Positions 44,245 to 54,708 of a DNA stretch of 64,000 nt are shown piece by piece. Each line of letters opens with the position of its first letter. The first letter of the stretch is position 1. The notes beneath the pieces were generated by a model. That model ran no database searches, was not told the DNA's origin, and was given only the letters and a program-made list of their open reading frames with translations. Position numbers and translations under genes: made by a program. The stretch covers positions 32,437,689 through 32,501,688 of the forward strand of contig OX243823.1 of the NCBI GenBank assembly GCA_945859605.1, given 5' to 3'. The DNA is from Lumbricus rubellus (lineage: Eukaryota > Annelida > Clitellata > Crassiclitellata > Lumbricidae).

Positions 44245-44730
44245 TAACCCTTTCTCTATATGCTTTCTCTTTAGAGGTCAGCCTATTGTAAAATGCGGTC
44301 AACCATAAAGATTGTCTGTGGCCAGGACAAGATAGTGATGTGTATAATTAATTCGATTACAATGCGTCAGTTAAACAGCCCGACATTGATTAGTTATTGT
44401 TACGGATGGCTGGGCACCGCTGACCAGTGGGCGAGCGAAGTTAGTTACAGGTGTATTTGAAGCATGGTCCGTGTAGGGGAAGGGTATGAATATTTGAACT
44501 TGAACCTGTATAGATACATGACACATAGGCGGCCTACGGATCACATGTAAGATTGTACATGATTCCAATGTCAACAAACATTGTCTGCCAACCAATATGG
44601 AGCAGCATGAGGCCGTTACCTCATTATGCAAGAATGACCCGCATATAAATATGTTTGAAATAAGATGTTTATGGATAGGACAAATGAAGATGGAAATAGA
44701 CGAGTCTATTGGCTATTTCAAGCCTATTTG

Positions 44731-44774
44731 TGGGTGGTGGTGGTGGTGGTGGTGGTGGTGGTGGTGGTGGTGGT
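44731..44774 (+). repeat. (GGT)n microsatellite
   Basis: About 14 GGT units, abutting the second copy of the 61-bp repeat. Confidence 0.9.
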
Positions 44775-44833
44775 ATAGACCTAATTGAAACTTCACTGAT
44801 CTTGGAACAGGGCGCTGAGTTTTATTACATCTC
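44773..44833 (+). repeat. 61-bp direct repeat, copy 2
   Basis: Second copy, offset 589 bp. Confidence 0.85.
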
Positions 44834-45502
44834 CAATAATGGATTATAATGGCAGACTCGTTTGACACTTACTGGCCTGTGCTGGTGTATTGAAAGGGCA
44901 TATTATATCATCACAGAATATACATTGTAGGCCATTCTCATACACATACTCCCAACGCTTACTTTAAAAGTAGAGGTGTTGCTGACGTGCAGCAACATTA
45001 TTGTGATAGAAAGTTCAAGTCTCAACATAGCAGTCTGTATAAGGTAGGCCTACGTATAATGGCCTATGTTGAATCTGTGTTCACTGTTCAACAGATTTTT
45101 TTATCCATCCCATTGTGCCAGATTACTGCACATAACTTTATCTAGTTTAGTGTTTTTAATTTTCAATTTGGGTAAGTTACATTTACAATTCTTTCTTCAT
45201 AAAATTCAATACCGTGCTCTGGAATTAAATCGGACTAATGCTACTTTATTTCGAAATAAAAAGTGGAGTGCTTCAAACTGCAGCTCATGTATCACATGAC
45301 GACATGAATTTAGCTTAATCCAGGGGCGCCGTTATAGGCGTACGCACTTACGCAAGTGCGTACAGCGCGGAAAGGCTAAAAAAAAGCGTCACCACTTTTA
45401 ACATCCAAAATTACCTCTATGCGTATACCCAAAATGGAGCAAAAGCTTATGCTGGTGATACCTCATAATCGCCAGTGGGCATATACGGTATATACATATA
45501 TA

Positions 45503-46624
45503 CATGGGCGCCGACTCTGCGAGGCCCGTGAGTGCTCAGCACCGCCAGAAATTGGCCATGCAAGGCCCTCCTATGCATGGGCACCACCTGAAATCAGCCA
45601 GCAAGATGTGCTTTTTATGAGATTATTTCTCTGCTGGCATTGCTTTTCTATAAAAATCATTTCGTTCTTTATAAATTTTTAAATCTCAGTTAGTCTGCCT
45701 TACCATTACTCTAGTTTTACCCCATTCAGTAGTCTGAACTCCATTTGTCGTCAGCCGATCAGCGAATACGAGGAAACACCGAAATCCTGCTTATTCGATC
45801 CGCTTCCGTAATTTTTTTACTACGGGCGAAGGCGACGATTTTAATTACATTGATTCCTTTTATTGTAGCCTACATGCTCAATAATGTTTCTCTCTGGACG
45901 AGAGTCACCTCCTATCATCACAAAAGCGGGAAATAGCTTTTATCTGCGTTAGCAAATCAGCCTTTACTAAATTGACAAAACTTTTGAAAGACTATATGAA
46001 AAACTATTTCCACATTGTTAATATTGAGTTACTAAATAGTGGCTATTGTAGACAGAATGGTTTGATTTCTTGTGCAAAGTTGAGTCTATTGACCTAATTA
46101 TATTAGGGGAGAGTGCTCCAAGATGCCGATGCTAACGAAAATTGTACTTTTCTTCTGCATGTGTGGATTCCAAGAAAGGTAGGCCTACATGTAAATCCAA
46201 AGATTGATCTTTTTTTAAACAATTGTGAAGAAAATGTATTGAAGTTTTTAAATCATGTCTTTAAGCAATGAAAGAATAAGAAATTTTGATGAGATAGCAT
46301 CTAAAAATGTCACTATTTCAGTGTGGATTTTTAAAATAAAGGCAAGGATGCTTTTCAAGTATTAAACCACGATCAATTTCGTCAAAATGGCAGCCTAAGA
46401 TTCTACCACTACAGTATGGCAATAACAAAATTCGAAATTGGGAGTAGCACGTCCCTCCTCTAAACCCCATTGCGCGTTGAGCGCCTAGGCGATTGTCCTT
46501 AAAACCAGGACCAGAGATAATTTCTGCTATCGAAAAAGGGTTTTAAAAAAATTTCCGCGCTCACGCGAGATTTTTTTAAAATTCTTTGGGCACTCACACT
46601 CTTCAAGTCAACTCGGCGCCTATG
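45503..46624. mobile_element. Inner hAT-like element nested in the outer one
   Basis: Ends CATGGGCGCCGA and the inverse TCGGCGCCTATG, flanked by the perfect 8-bp repeat CATATATA (45,495-45,502 and 46,625-46,632). Non-coding. It carries at 46,030-46,096 a 67-bp segment identical to 46,631-46,697 immediately outside its own right end. Confidence 0.7.
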
Positions 46625-46695
46625 CATATATACTAAATAGTGGCTATTGTAGACAGAATGGTTTGATTTCTTGTGCAAAGTTGAGTCTATTGACC

Positions 46696-46697
<2 letters not shown>

Positions 46698-46731
<34 letters not shown>
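46698..46731. repeat. AT dinucleotide run
   Basis: ATATATATGTATATATATA-type sequence. Confidence 0.85.
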
Positions 46732-47044
46732 AGTTCGTATCGATCGCTGTTCGCTTCATATTATTTTGTGCAAGTTGTATTGTGCGTACAGAAAAAAATC
46801 CTGGCGGCGCCGCTGGCTTAATCTATTGCTCTTGCTAATAAAAATGAAAAATGTCATTAATAAAAAAATTCAATTCCTTCTGTTGAAGGTTTACAGAAAC
46901 TTAATTAAAACTGAAAAGTTCTGAAAACTGAAACTAAAACTAAAACTGAAAAGATTTGAAAACTTAAACTAAAACTAAACTGAAAAGTTAAAACAAAACT
47001 AAAACTAAAACTGGAACTGAAAAGTAAATTGAAACTTAAATAAC

Positions 47045-47450
47045 ACTGCAACGGGCTCGGTTGGTTTTTTATAGGTAGAGTTGTGGACCAAATGGATATT
47101 AGCGGCACCACTAGCTCAGACCACGTAGAGAGAACTAATAGCATCATAAGTTCCCTTCCATACGGGCTAGGCTGAATTGAAGCGCCCCGTGACCTCGATC
47201 GGATTCCTACACAAGGCATAGGAGAAACAGACTCGCTTATTAGACTACTTGCGACACGGTGTGTTACTGAGGGCAAGCTGTATCGCAGATGCTTAATGCA
47301 TTGAGATGTCTATGATAATTTTATTGTAGCCTATCCGTGTGCGCACAAACTGTTCTCATAGTTTCGATTACTGTAGTCGGAATATCGCAAAAGGTTTTTC
47401 TGTGAAAGCTGATCTGTGAGACAGTCACACACGCACACGCACAAAGGAAC
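47045..47450 (+). promoter_or_regulatory. Conserved 5' flank of GPCR-4
   Basis: Colinear with 35,475-35,884: GGTTTTTTATAGGTAGAG, GGGCTAGGCTGAATTGA, GCAAGCTGTATCGCAGATGC. It carries a roughly 20-bp insertion near 47,315 ending TTGTAGCCTA that GPCR-2 and GPCR-3 lack. Confidence 0.4.
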
Positions 47451-48569
47451 ATGGCGGATGAAGAGGCGAGTAAGGATATGCGTGATATTGTGAATTTTAC
47501 GCAAGATCATAGCCACTATATTAACGACTACGATTATGGCGACTTCGATCCGTTCAAGTACCATCCCGTCATAGATAGATTTTCTATGCTCTTCTATTTC
47601 ATCAGTACTGTGTGTCCGATTGCGATAATTTGTGGCGTTGTCACAAATATCTTGGCTTTCGTTGTTCTCGTGAGAAGTCGTCTGTGGTTGAAACACGAAG
47701 GATACATTTATCTGGCTGCTAATTTCTGTGCCAACGTCGGAATTCTGTTCTTCTGTACAAGTTCGTTTTGGTTTAAAACCGCCTATGGATGGGGAGTTTA
47801 CTATCCTCCGACATTTTCAAATTTGATGTGCAAGGTTTGGCATTTCTTTATGACTATCTCCTATGCGTCTGGTTGGCTGTCTGTGGCTCTCTTGCTTAAC
47901 GTTTACCTTCGTGAACATCTGACGCATAGAAGAAGATGTGGATGTCCGATGTTTGCGGCCAAGTACTGTACGCTGTTCGCAACAAAGATCACCGTTGGTG
48001 TTATATTCGGCTTATTTGCAGTGCTGGGTATACCGCATGTGGCTTTGTACGAGCTCAATGCTTCAGGAAATTGTCAGTCGTCACGACCTAAGAATTTGCA
48101 AGTGGTCCTTACCGTAAACATGATCGTAATAATTTTTCTGCCGCTCATCTTCTTCCTACCCATCATTGTAGGCCTACTGATGACGATTTGTATAAAGACA
48201 CAAAGTAACACCTTCGGATTTTCACAGATCGAAGAGAGATCCGCTTCTGACGATCAGATGAAAGTCATGGCTGTAACTCTGTCGTCAATGACTGTACTTT
48301 CGCAGTTCGTTTTGGTGGTGCTTTATTCGGAAGTTGCGGTATACTTGGGCACGACTGGTGTGATACTTGTCGAGCTGGTATTCGGCCTTTCTCTCGCTCT
48401 GCGACCTGTCATCGGTTTCGTCATTCTGAAGGCTTTACGCGATGGATTCCGTTCTGAGCTGCGAAACATCCGATGCTGTCGTCGACTGTTTCCATCGCTG
48501 GATCGCGATGAGGGTGTGGTGCAGCTGACCTCCATCCAAGAGGATCCGCCAATTGTAATTCAACCATAA
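47451..48569 (+). CDS. Intronless seven-transmembrane receptor GPCR-4
   Basis: 372 residues, start MADEEASKDMRD; the N-terminus is acidic and aromatic (HYINDYDYGDFDPF) with a sequon at N15. TM3-ECL2 cysteines are C127 and C208. ECL2 reads ELNASGNCQSSRPKNLQ. TM5 contains two extra residues (PIIVGLLMT against PIILLMT), caused by the 6-bp insertion TGTAGG at 48,167-48,172. TM7 has LRPVIGF in place of LQPIICF, a further departure from NPxxY, while helix 8 and the SIQEDPP tail are retained. Single exon, intact. A TM5 with two extra residues may pack differently, so function is likely but not certain. Ligand unknown. Confidence 0.9.
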   Translation: MADEEASKDMRDIVNFTQDHSHYINDYDYGDFDPFKYHPVIDRFSMLFYFISTVCPIAIICGVVTNILAFVVLVRSRLWLKHEGYIYLAANFCANVGILFFCTSSFWFKTAYGWGVYYPPTFSNLMCKVWHFFMTISYASGWLSVALLLNVYLREHLTHRRRCGCPMFAAKYCTLFATKITVGVIFGLFAVLGIPHVALYELNASGNCQSSRPKNLQVVLTVNMIVIIFLPLIFFLPIIVGLLMTICIKTQSNTFGFSQIEERSASDDQMKVMAVTLSSMTVLSQFVLVVLYSEVAVYLGTTGVILVELVFGLSLALRPVIGFVILKALRDGFRSELRNIRCCRRLFPSLDRDEGVVQLTSIQEDPPIVIQP

Positions 48570-48667
48570 GTAATCCATCTCAGACATGTACCAGGTGTAG
48601 CCGAACCTGAATGATAACCATCTCGTTCTTCCTTAACCATGAATCGAACTTTCGTCTGTCTGAAAGC

Positions 48668-48817
48668 AGCACATAAAGTGTAAAAAAAGAAGTGCCTTGA
48701 CGCTTCTTAACTTTCCTGAAGGTGCAGTCGAAATAAGTGACAGGAAGGCGTTCAGAATTCAAAATAAGTGCATGGAGGCCGTCCATGACCGTCCAGCCAT
48801 ACTTTAAGCTCTGTCTG
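48668..48817 (+). mobile_element. MITE family A, copy 4
   Basis: CATAAAGTGTAAAAAAAG to CAGCCATACTTTAAGCTCTG, with AAATAAGTGCATGGAGGCC inside. Placed after GPCR-4 as copy 3 is after GPCR-2. Confidence 0.65.
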
Positions 48818-49522
48818 GAAGGCTATTCACTCACCGGAAATAAACGCTTAGCCTACTGAGAGGCGATTTAATATTTGCAAAATTGATCGACTTCTGCATT
48901 TACGTTTGAAATTGGTGAAAATTTAATGTACTCGTATAAGCTTACAGTCTGATTCTTTGCTGAACAACTATCTGCGAATGACATCATTGGGACGTGATAT
49001 TGCTTCATTTGTTTTACTTCAGTTTGTTTCAATGATTTTCTTGTCGCTCGCATTTTATGGACATTTACTCTAGTAGTTAAATTTTTTTAATCTATATAGC
49101 CTACTCTTTTCTGTAGTATCTCTTTTGCTTCCTGGAACTATACACCTATTCACGAGTCCTGAAGGCACTTTCATGAAATGCTGCAATTTCTCGTCAATGA
49201 TAATACAGTCTTGCGCACAGTTAGTCTACGTGACTTGTCGTTTGTCTGCATGCTGTCTTGGGATAAAATCGTGTGGGTCCTTGGGACTTTTGACAAACAA
49301 TAAAGACACCAATTAGAGTCGCCTTTTAGCAGTCCTGCGAGATTGAAATGTAAGCTATCATGATTATTGCTAAGTTGTGGTTGTATCAGTTTAGTTTTTT
49401 ACCGACGTACCGCGGTGGCGGGCTAGGTGCCATGGGAGTTGCATAAATATGTAAACTCAGGATTAGGCCTCTGTTGTGAATCTGGAACGCCTCTAGGAGT
49501 TGAACAAAAGACCTTGGGCGAA
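48818..49522 (+). other. 3' flank of GPCR-4
   Basis: Colinear with the other GPCR 3' flanks. AATAAA at 49,299-49,304 follows GGGACTTTTGACAAAC and is a candidate poly(A) signal. Confidence 0.45.
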
Positions 49523-49760
49523 GTTTAGCCGAGACTACTAGGGGAGGGCTAAACTCAAAGGACTAAAAAGTTCTTCAGTTTTTTGCCGGGGAAAGGGTAG
49601 GGCCTATAATATTCACGAAATTTAGACCGAATGTCAAAAAATGTCATCAGAAATTTGGTAGATGAAAATATTGTCGGCGCCGCTCGTTTTGGCCCAAGTC
49701 TCCGCGTCAAAGCCAAAGTTATTTTTGGCCCTCCAAAGAACTGAAACCAAACCCCGCCTA
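49523..49760 (-). mobile_element. MITE family C, copy 4 (inverted)
   Basis: GGGCGAAGTTTAGCCGAG at one side and CTGAAACCAAACCCCGCCTAT at the other; the latter is the inverse of the family C end. Confidence 0.55.
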
Positions 49761-50017
49761 TATTTGCAGAAGACGCCCTTGAAATGACCGAACATGTAGT
49801 CTAGCCTACGAGTAAAGAACGTTTTCGAGGTTGACGGATCAAAAAGCAGATAGCAGTCTCAATAGGTCTACAGATGATCAGAAACAGCTTTGACATTGTA
49901 AAACATCTATCCGCTTTAAATAGTGTTCTGCTGCCTGTCCGAGATGTAGCAAAAATGGTATGAAGTACTAAAGTAGGCTACATGTGCCGTGTTTGCCACT
50001 TCATTTCCTTTTCCATA

Positions 50018-50720
50018 AAATAGATTTCGCCTCAAATTAAACGCCTACAAACAATCCAGAATGCTCTTGCCCGCGCAGTAGCTAAGACTCCCAAACATCA
50101 CCACATAACCCATTTTCTCAAGTCTCTTCATTGGCTAAAAGTCTCTCAGCGCATCCATTACAAAATTCTATATCTAACCTACAACGCTCTTAAAACCTTT
50201 CAGCCCTCCTACATTCGTCAACTAATCACTATCCAACCGCCCAGGTCTACTCGCTCATCATCATATTTTTCTCTCTCTCGGCCTCCAGTATCATCCTCTC
50301 TGAAATTCTGCAACCGCTCCTTAGTCTACGCTGCACCAGCTCTTCGGAACGGACTCCCAACATACCCCGCATGTTCACTCATCCTCATATCTCCCCAATC
50401 TCCCCTCAAAATTCAACCTCTCCTCCGCTTGCACTCACCTCTGCTGCTTTTCATTAACGACTAAAAACCGAACTCTTCAAGCTATCCTATCCAGATTCCA
50501 ATCAGTTTCCATCACCCAACTACCACCATCACCAACAGCCACCGTAGCACCACGCTGTCTCCTCGGCTTGACCTCCCCGGATTTTGACCTGGCACCGGAA
50601 CGGAAACGGCAGCTCTGGCCATTTCGGACTTCATTTGATATAGCGCCGGTGATAATCTGTTCTCCCTGACGTGGCTTTTGTGGGCGCTGAGAAATTCTCC
50701 AAGATTTACATTACGTTAAA
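50018..50720 (+). mobile_element. CR1-like LINE C-terminal reverse-transcriptase fragment
   Basis: Open from 50,018 for about 145 codons: IKRLQTIQNALARAVAKT, FLKSLHWLKVSQRIHYKIL, then PPVSSSLKFCNRSLVYAAP and ALRNGLPT. The RLQxxQNxxAR...LHWLPV...RI.YKIL order is the hallmark of the CR1/L2-type C-terminus. The 3' end carries a TTACATTA-type tail. 5'-truncated and with stops near its end. Confidence 0.8.
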
Positions 50721-50834
50721 TTACATTACATAGCTTCGGCGTGTGTTGAATTGTGGCCAGTTTTTAATCCTCGCTGTATGAATGAGAGACTGACTTTAAA
50801 ATTTTTTCTCTCGAAATAAATGGATATATAATAG

Positions 50835-51425
50835 TAATAATAATATTCGTTTATTAACATTCAATCTTACAAACCGCAGAATGATTACAGGTACAGGTTA
50901 TACGAAATACGGCCTACTATAGCACGGCACGCAGGTCGGCTTTACAGCAGTGGGTTCGGATTAACACAAGTGGCTTAAGTGCTGGATCACTCCCGGTTCG
51001 GCCAAGCCAGAAGTGGGAGGGGCCATCTTATTTTCAGCAGAACCCGAGTTAAACAACACAACAGTAGAGCGCCAACGGCAGCTAATAGAAACTTTAATAA
51101 ATTAATGCCCTGTGTGAGACTCGAACCCGGGTCGCGTGGATGACTCTCAGTTTAACGACCAACGCTCTCTCAACCAAGGCCGTAGCCAGGATTTTATTTT
51201 GGGGGTGTTTTTATCGACGAAATTTCTGACGACCTTTTTTCCTTTCAGGGGGTGTTTTATGACTTTTTCCATGCTTTTTTTGCATCACGAACTAAAAAAT
51301 GCAATAGATTTTTTCTGCATTTTCCATTTGGGGGCGGGGGTGTTCAAACACCCAAAACAAGCCCCTGTCTACGGCCTTGCTCTCAACTGAGCTACGGACC
51401 CACCCCATAATTATACATAATCATA
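50835..51425 (-). mobile_element. tRNA-derived SINE, third type, split by a MITE
   Basis: The minus strand starts GGGTCCGTAGCTCAGTTGAG, is interrupted at 51,379-51,175 by a MITE, then continues AGAGCGTTGGTCGTTAAAC, GACCCGGGTTCGAGTCTCAC and a long body to about 50,835. The head resembles a tRNA with B box GGGTTCGAGTC. The anticodon arm is defective (six-base loop), so it is a SINE head rather than a tRNA gene. Confidence 0.65.
51175..51379. mobile_element. hAT-like MITE inside the SINE tRNA head
   Basis: Ends CAAGGCCGTAGCCAGG and the inverse CCTGTCTACGGCCTTG; perfect 8-bp duplication CTCTCAAC at 51,167-51,174 and 51,380-51,387. Removing 51,175-51,379 and one repeat restores the tRNA-like D arm. 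Confidence 0.85.
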
Positions 51426-51434
51426 TTATTTGCA

Positions 51435-51545
51435 ACGATAATATTATTATTATTATTGGCAATAAATATTATCCTGATATTAATAATAACATTATTATTT
51501 TTATCATTATTATCGTTATTATCATCATCATCATCATCATCGCCG
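51435..51545 (+). repeat. ATT/ATC trinucleotide-rich stretch
   Basis: ATTATTATT and CATCATCATC blocks. Confidence 0.75.
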
Positions 51546-52063
51546 TATACCCGCGTACCCTTAAGTACCGCCGTGGTCCCTATTCTAATTTTGTCACTGG
51601 TGTTTCTGCAGTGTTCAATTATTCAAGTCAACCTTGGCCGAGTTATGGGACTGGGGGTAATCATTTGCATATATTAACAGCCCCGTAGACGCCAAGCGCA
51701 TCCGTATAATGTAGACCCTATGTGCATTCGACATCTGCTTTGAATAATACACTATGTCTTCTCGAAATATACGATCCGAGTCCAGGTCTTCCATGTTTGA
51801 AGCTTAGCACAGTACACTATGTCGACACGGTGCTGTGTCGCCACACACGGGTAGGCTACACGTCGTGCGGACGCGAGAGTCCTCTGGACTTTTAGACTGC
51901 CTGCTTGCTTGTCTGCTATAATTATAATAGGCTTACCCACTTCCATGCTTGTACAATTTGCATGTACAATGTTGCAAATGTACATTACATGTATGTAGCC
52001 TACCATCCAGCATGAGATTATTTTGTGCTAAATAACTGTGGGTCAGACTATGATCCCCATAGT

Positions 52064-52413
<350 letters not shown>

Positions 52414-52760
52414 TTGGCGTGGGATGCCACCATCGTTCATACGTGTGCCGCCTCGTACATAACCCACCCGAACGGTTTGGTCGGGCCTGCATCAGTGCAG
52501 GCGGCCATCCGCAAAGAACAAAAATACGGAGGCCTGCCCACTTCCTACATCTTTCAGTCGGTGGCCATAGAGACATTGGGTCCGCTCAACCCGTCGGCCT
52601 CAGACTTCATTAATGAAATTGGCAGCCGCATCTCTTCAATCAGTGGTGACAGACGTGAAGCCCTTTTTCTTTTTCAACGTCTGTCCATTTGCATCCAACG
52701 CTACAACCTGGTCGCTTTCAAAGGCACTTTTGCCTCACACCCTGAAGACGAGGCCTGACC
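52414..52760 (+). mobile_element. Retroelement polyprotein C-terminal fragment
   Basis: Open frame of 114 codons reading AWDATIVHTCAASYI, IFQSVAIETLGPLNPSA, EIGSRISSISGDRREALF and LFQRLSICIQRYNLVAFKGT. I recognise the pattern A.ETLGP...I...G.R....GD.RE..FLFQRLS..IQR.N as the C-terminal region of a retroelement polyprotein common in marine invertebrate genomes. The upstream part is replaced by the microsatellite. A shorter relative (LFQRLSLTIQRFNAVAFRG) lies at 39,415-39,510. Confidence 0.55.
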
Positions 52761-52903
52761 CACCAGACATACATTCTTCCATTAATAATAGCCCATAAGT
52801 CCCTGGAGGAATGAAGTACCTCAGGGCAAAAAAAAAAATAATAGGCCTATCAAGATCAAGACAACGAAGAGTAGGGTCATTCTGGACTGGTTTTTATACT
52901 GTA

Positions 52904-54309
52904 CAGGGTGGCTCAAAAAAAAATGTACCACCAGATAAAATGCAATATCCTTGCAACCGATTGAAATGTTTCTCCGAAAATTTTCCAATTTGAAGGGGAA
53001 TGAATTTCCAACAATCCCTGAAAGTTTCACTGAAAAATATTTATGTTTGCAAAAGTTACAGCTGTTTAAACTTTGATTTTGTTTTTTCAAATTTCCGTGG
53101 AAAAAATTTACGTCAATTCTTGATTTCCATGTCAAATGATATCACTTTTCACTACGGCCTCAGAAATACGTTTTGCAGTTTATTGTAGGGTATGATGGGA
53201 GTGTCCACTCCCTGCTTTAATACGAGCTCGAATTCTTTTTGTGAAGCTTAGTATGGCCTTGTTGATCGAGTCCTGCGGCAACTGATCCCACATTAGCAGC
53301 AGGACTTCCTTCAGCTAGCCAATGTTCTCCAACTCGGGATGAAATGTCTTGCAGCATAGCTTCCCAGACGTGGTAAGCAAGAGGGCTAAGGTCTGACGAT
53401 GTTGTTAGTCACCTTTGCCAATAAATTTACTGGAGTGGATTGCAAAAATAAGGTAGCGTCATCATAATCAGCCTTGCCGTGCGAGCAAGCAGGCGCACCG
53501 TCCTGCTGTAAAATAAAACCACATGTTAGAGCATGGCCTGCCTGGTCTTCAATTAGTCTTGGTAAGAGAATTCAGCGATGAGTTTGACATCTAGCCTACT
53601 GAATGGGATTAAATGCAGTCTTTTCTGGCACCCGTGACACATGCCAGCAAATCTGATGCTGAAACCACGATGTGCTTTGCAAACTTGACCCCTTCGATTA
53701 CCAAGCGAATTTCTTGAAAATCGTACTTTTCCATCAGACCAAGCGACCACTTCCTGCCTCGCTTCCAACATCTGATCCTCGTTACATAAACATGTTTACA
53801 GATAGCCTTCAATATGCTCAGGCTCCACTTTTCACTGGGTATTTTGCTATGATTACGCGATGTCCCAGTCTCTGTTCACGCAGCGTCCGAATTTCCATTA
53901 AAAATTATCTTCCGCAGAAACTTTTCCCATGACGTTCAGTAATGGATTCACGAATTGAGTCCATAATCTATCAAATATCACTAAATACCAACAGTTAGCT
54001 GCATAAACAGCTTCTTTACAGCTTTTAGTGAGGTCGTAGGACATCATCGTCATTTCTTATGATGTAATTTGCAAAAAATCTTAATGAAATCACATTGGAT
54101 TAGAATTTTATTCTCCGGATTCTTGAAAAAATCAAATTTTAAGTTTGAACAGCTGTATTTTTTGCAAACAAGAAAATTTTCAAGTGAAACTTTCAGGGAT
54201 TGTTGGAAATTCATTCCCCTACAAATTGGAAAATTTTCGGAAAAAAATGTCAATCGGTTGCGAAGTTATCGCATTTTATCCGGTGGTACATTTTTTTTGA
54301 GCCACCCTG
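52904..54309 (-). mobile_element. Mariner-like element with degraded minus-strand transposase
   Basis: TA targets at 52,902-52,903 and 54,310-54,311; 1406 bp. Inverted ends start CAGGGTGGCTCAAAAAAAA and extend imperfectly for about 180 bp. On the minus strand (about 53,960 to 53,150) transposase blocks follow the DDE order: VVAWSDGKVRFSRN (first acidic block), FSRLDVKLIAEF, FILQQDGAPACSH (second Asp in the QQDGAPxH motif), and a C-terminal SINKAILSFTKRIRARI block. Several frameshifts and stops separate them, so the copy is inactive as a source of transposase. Confidence 0.85.
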
Positions 54310-54394
54310 TAGTTAGCAATGAAGTCCCTGCAGAGCAGCAGAGGGATCCTAAATACATCGGGGCAAAAATATTAATATTTTCCTTTATTCAACA

Positions 54395-54708
54395 GATCAC
54401 AACCTTCTACAGTGTACAATTATGCAATTGAAACAATTCACAAGAACTCAGATAGCTGAAGACATAAATCTTAACTATATTTGCTGGTAGCAGGAAAACT
54501 ATGGCTGTGTTACGGCGCCATAGAAATTGTCGTCATTACATTACATTACATTAATTATATCAGCAGAGCAGACAGCCTGCAATAATCGGCGCCAATAGCG
54601 GCCTACAAAGCGCGTCTATCCTACGGAGACTTCGGGATTCGATTTTGGTTCCTCTGGCTCTCCATGCCAGTGTGTAATCACTGTAATCCTATGCGCCACC
54701 CCAAACCT
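54395..54708 (-). mobile_element. Second-family SINE (inverted)
   Basis: GACAGCCTGCAATAATCGG, ACTTCGGGATTCGATTTTGG and ATGCGCCACCCCAAACCTG as in the 23,215 and 39,595 copies. Confidence 0.6.

Larger units (their letters stand above)
45321..46815. mobile_element. Outer hAT-like element
   Basis: Ends CAGGGGCGCCG and the inverse CGGCGCCGCTG, flanked by the perfect 8-bp repeat GCTTAATC (45,313-45,320 and 46,816-46,823). Subterminal GTACGCAC words also mirror each other. It is interrupted by the inner element at 45,503-46,624. No transposase was seen. Confidence 0.75.

Noticed and set aside
51120..51425. Possible tRNA-Asn-like gene
   Set aside because: Anticodon loop one base short, interrupted by a MITE, and followed by a SINE body.
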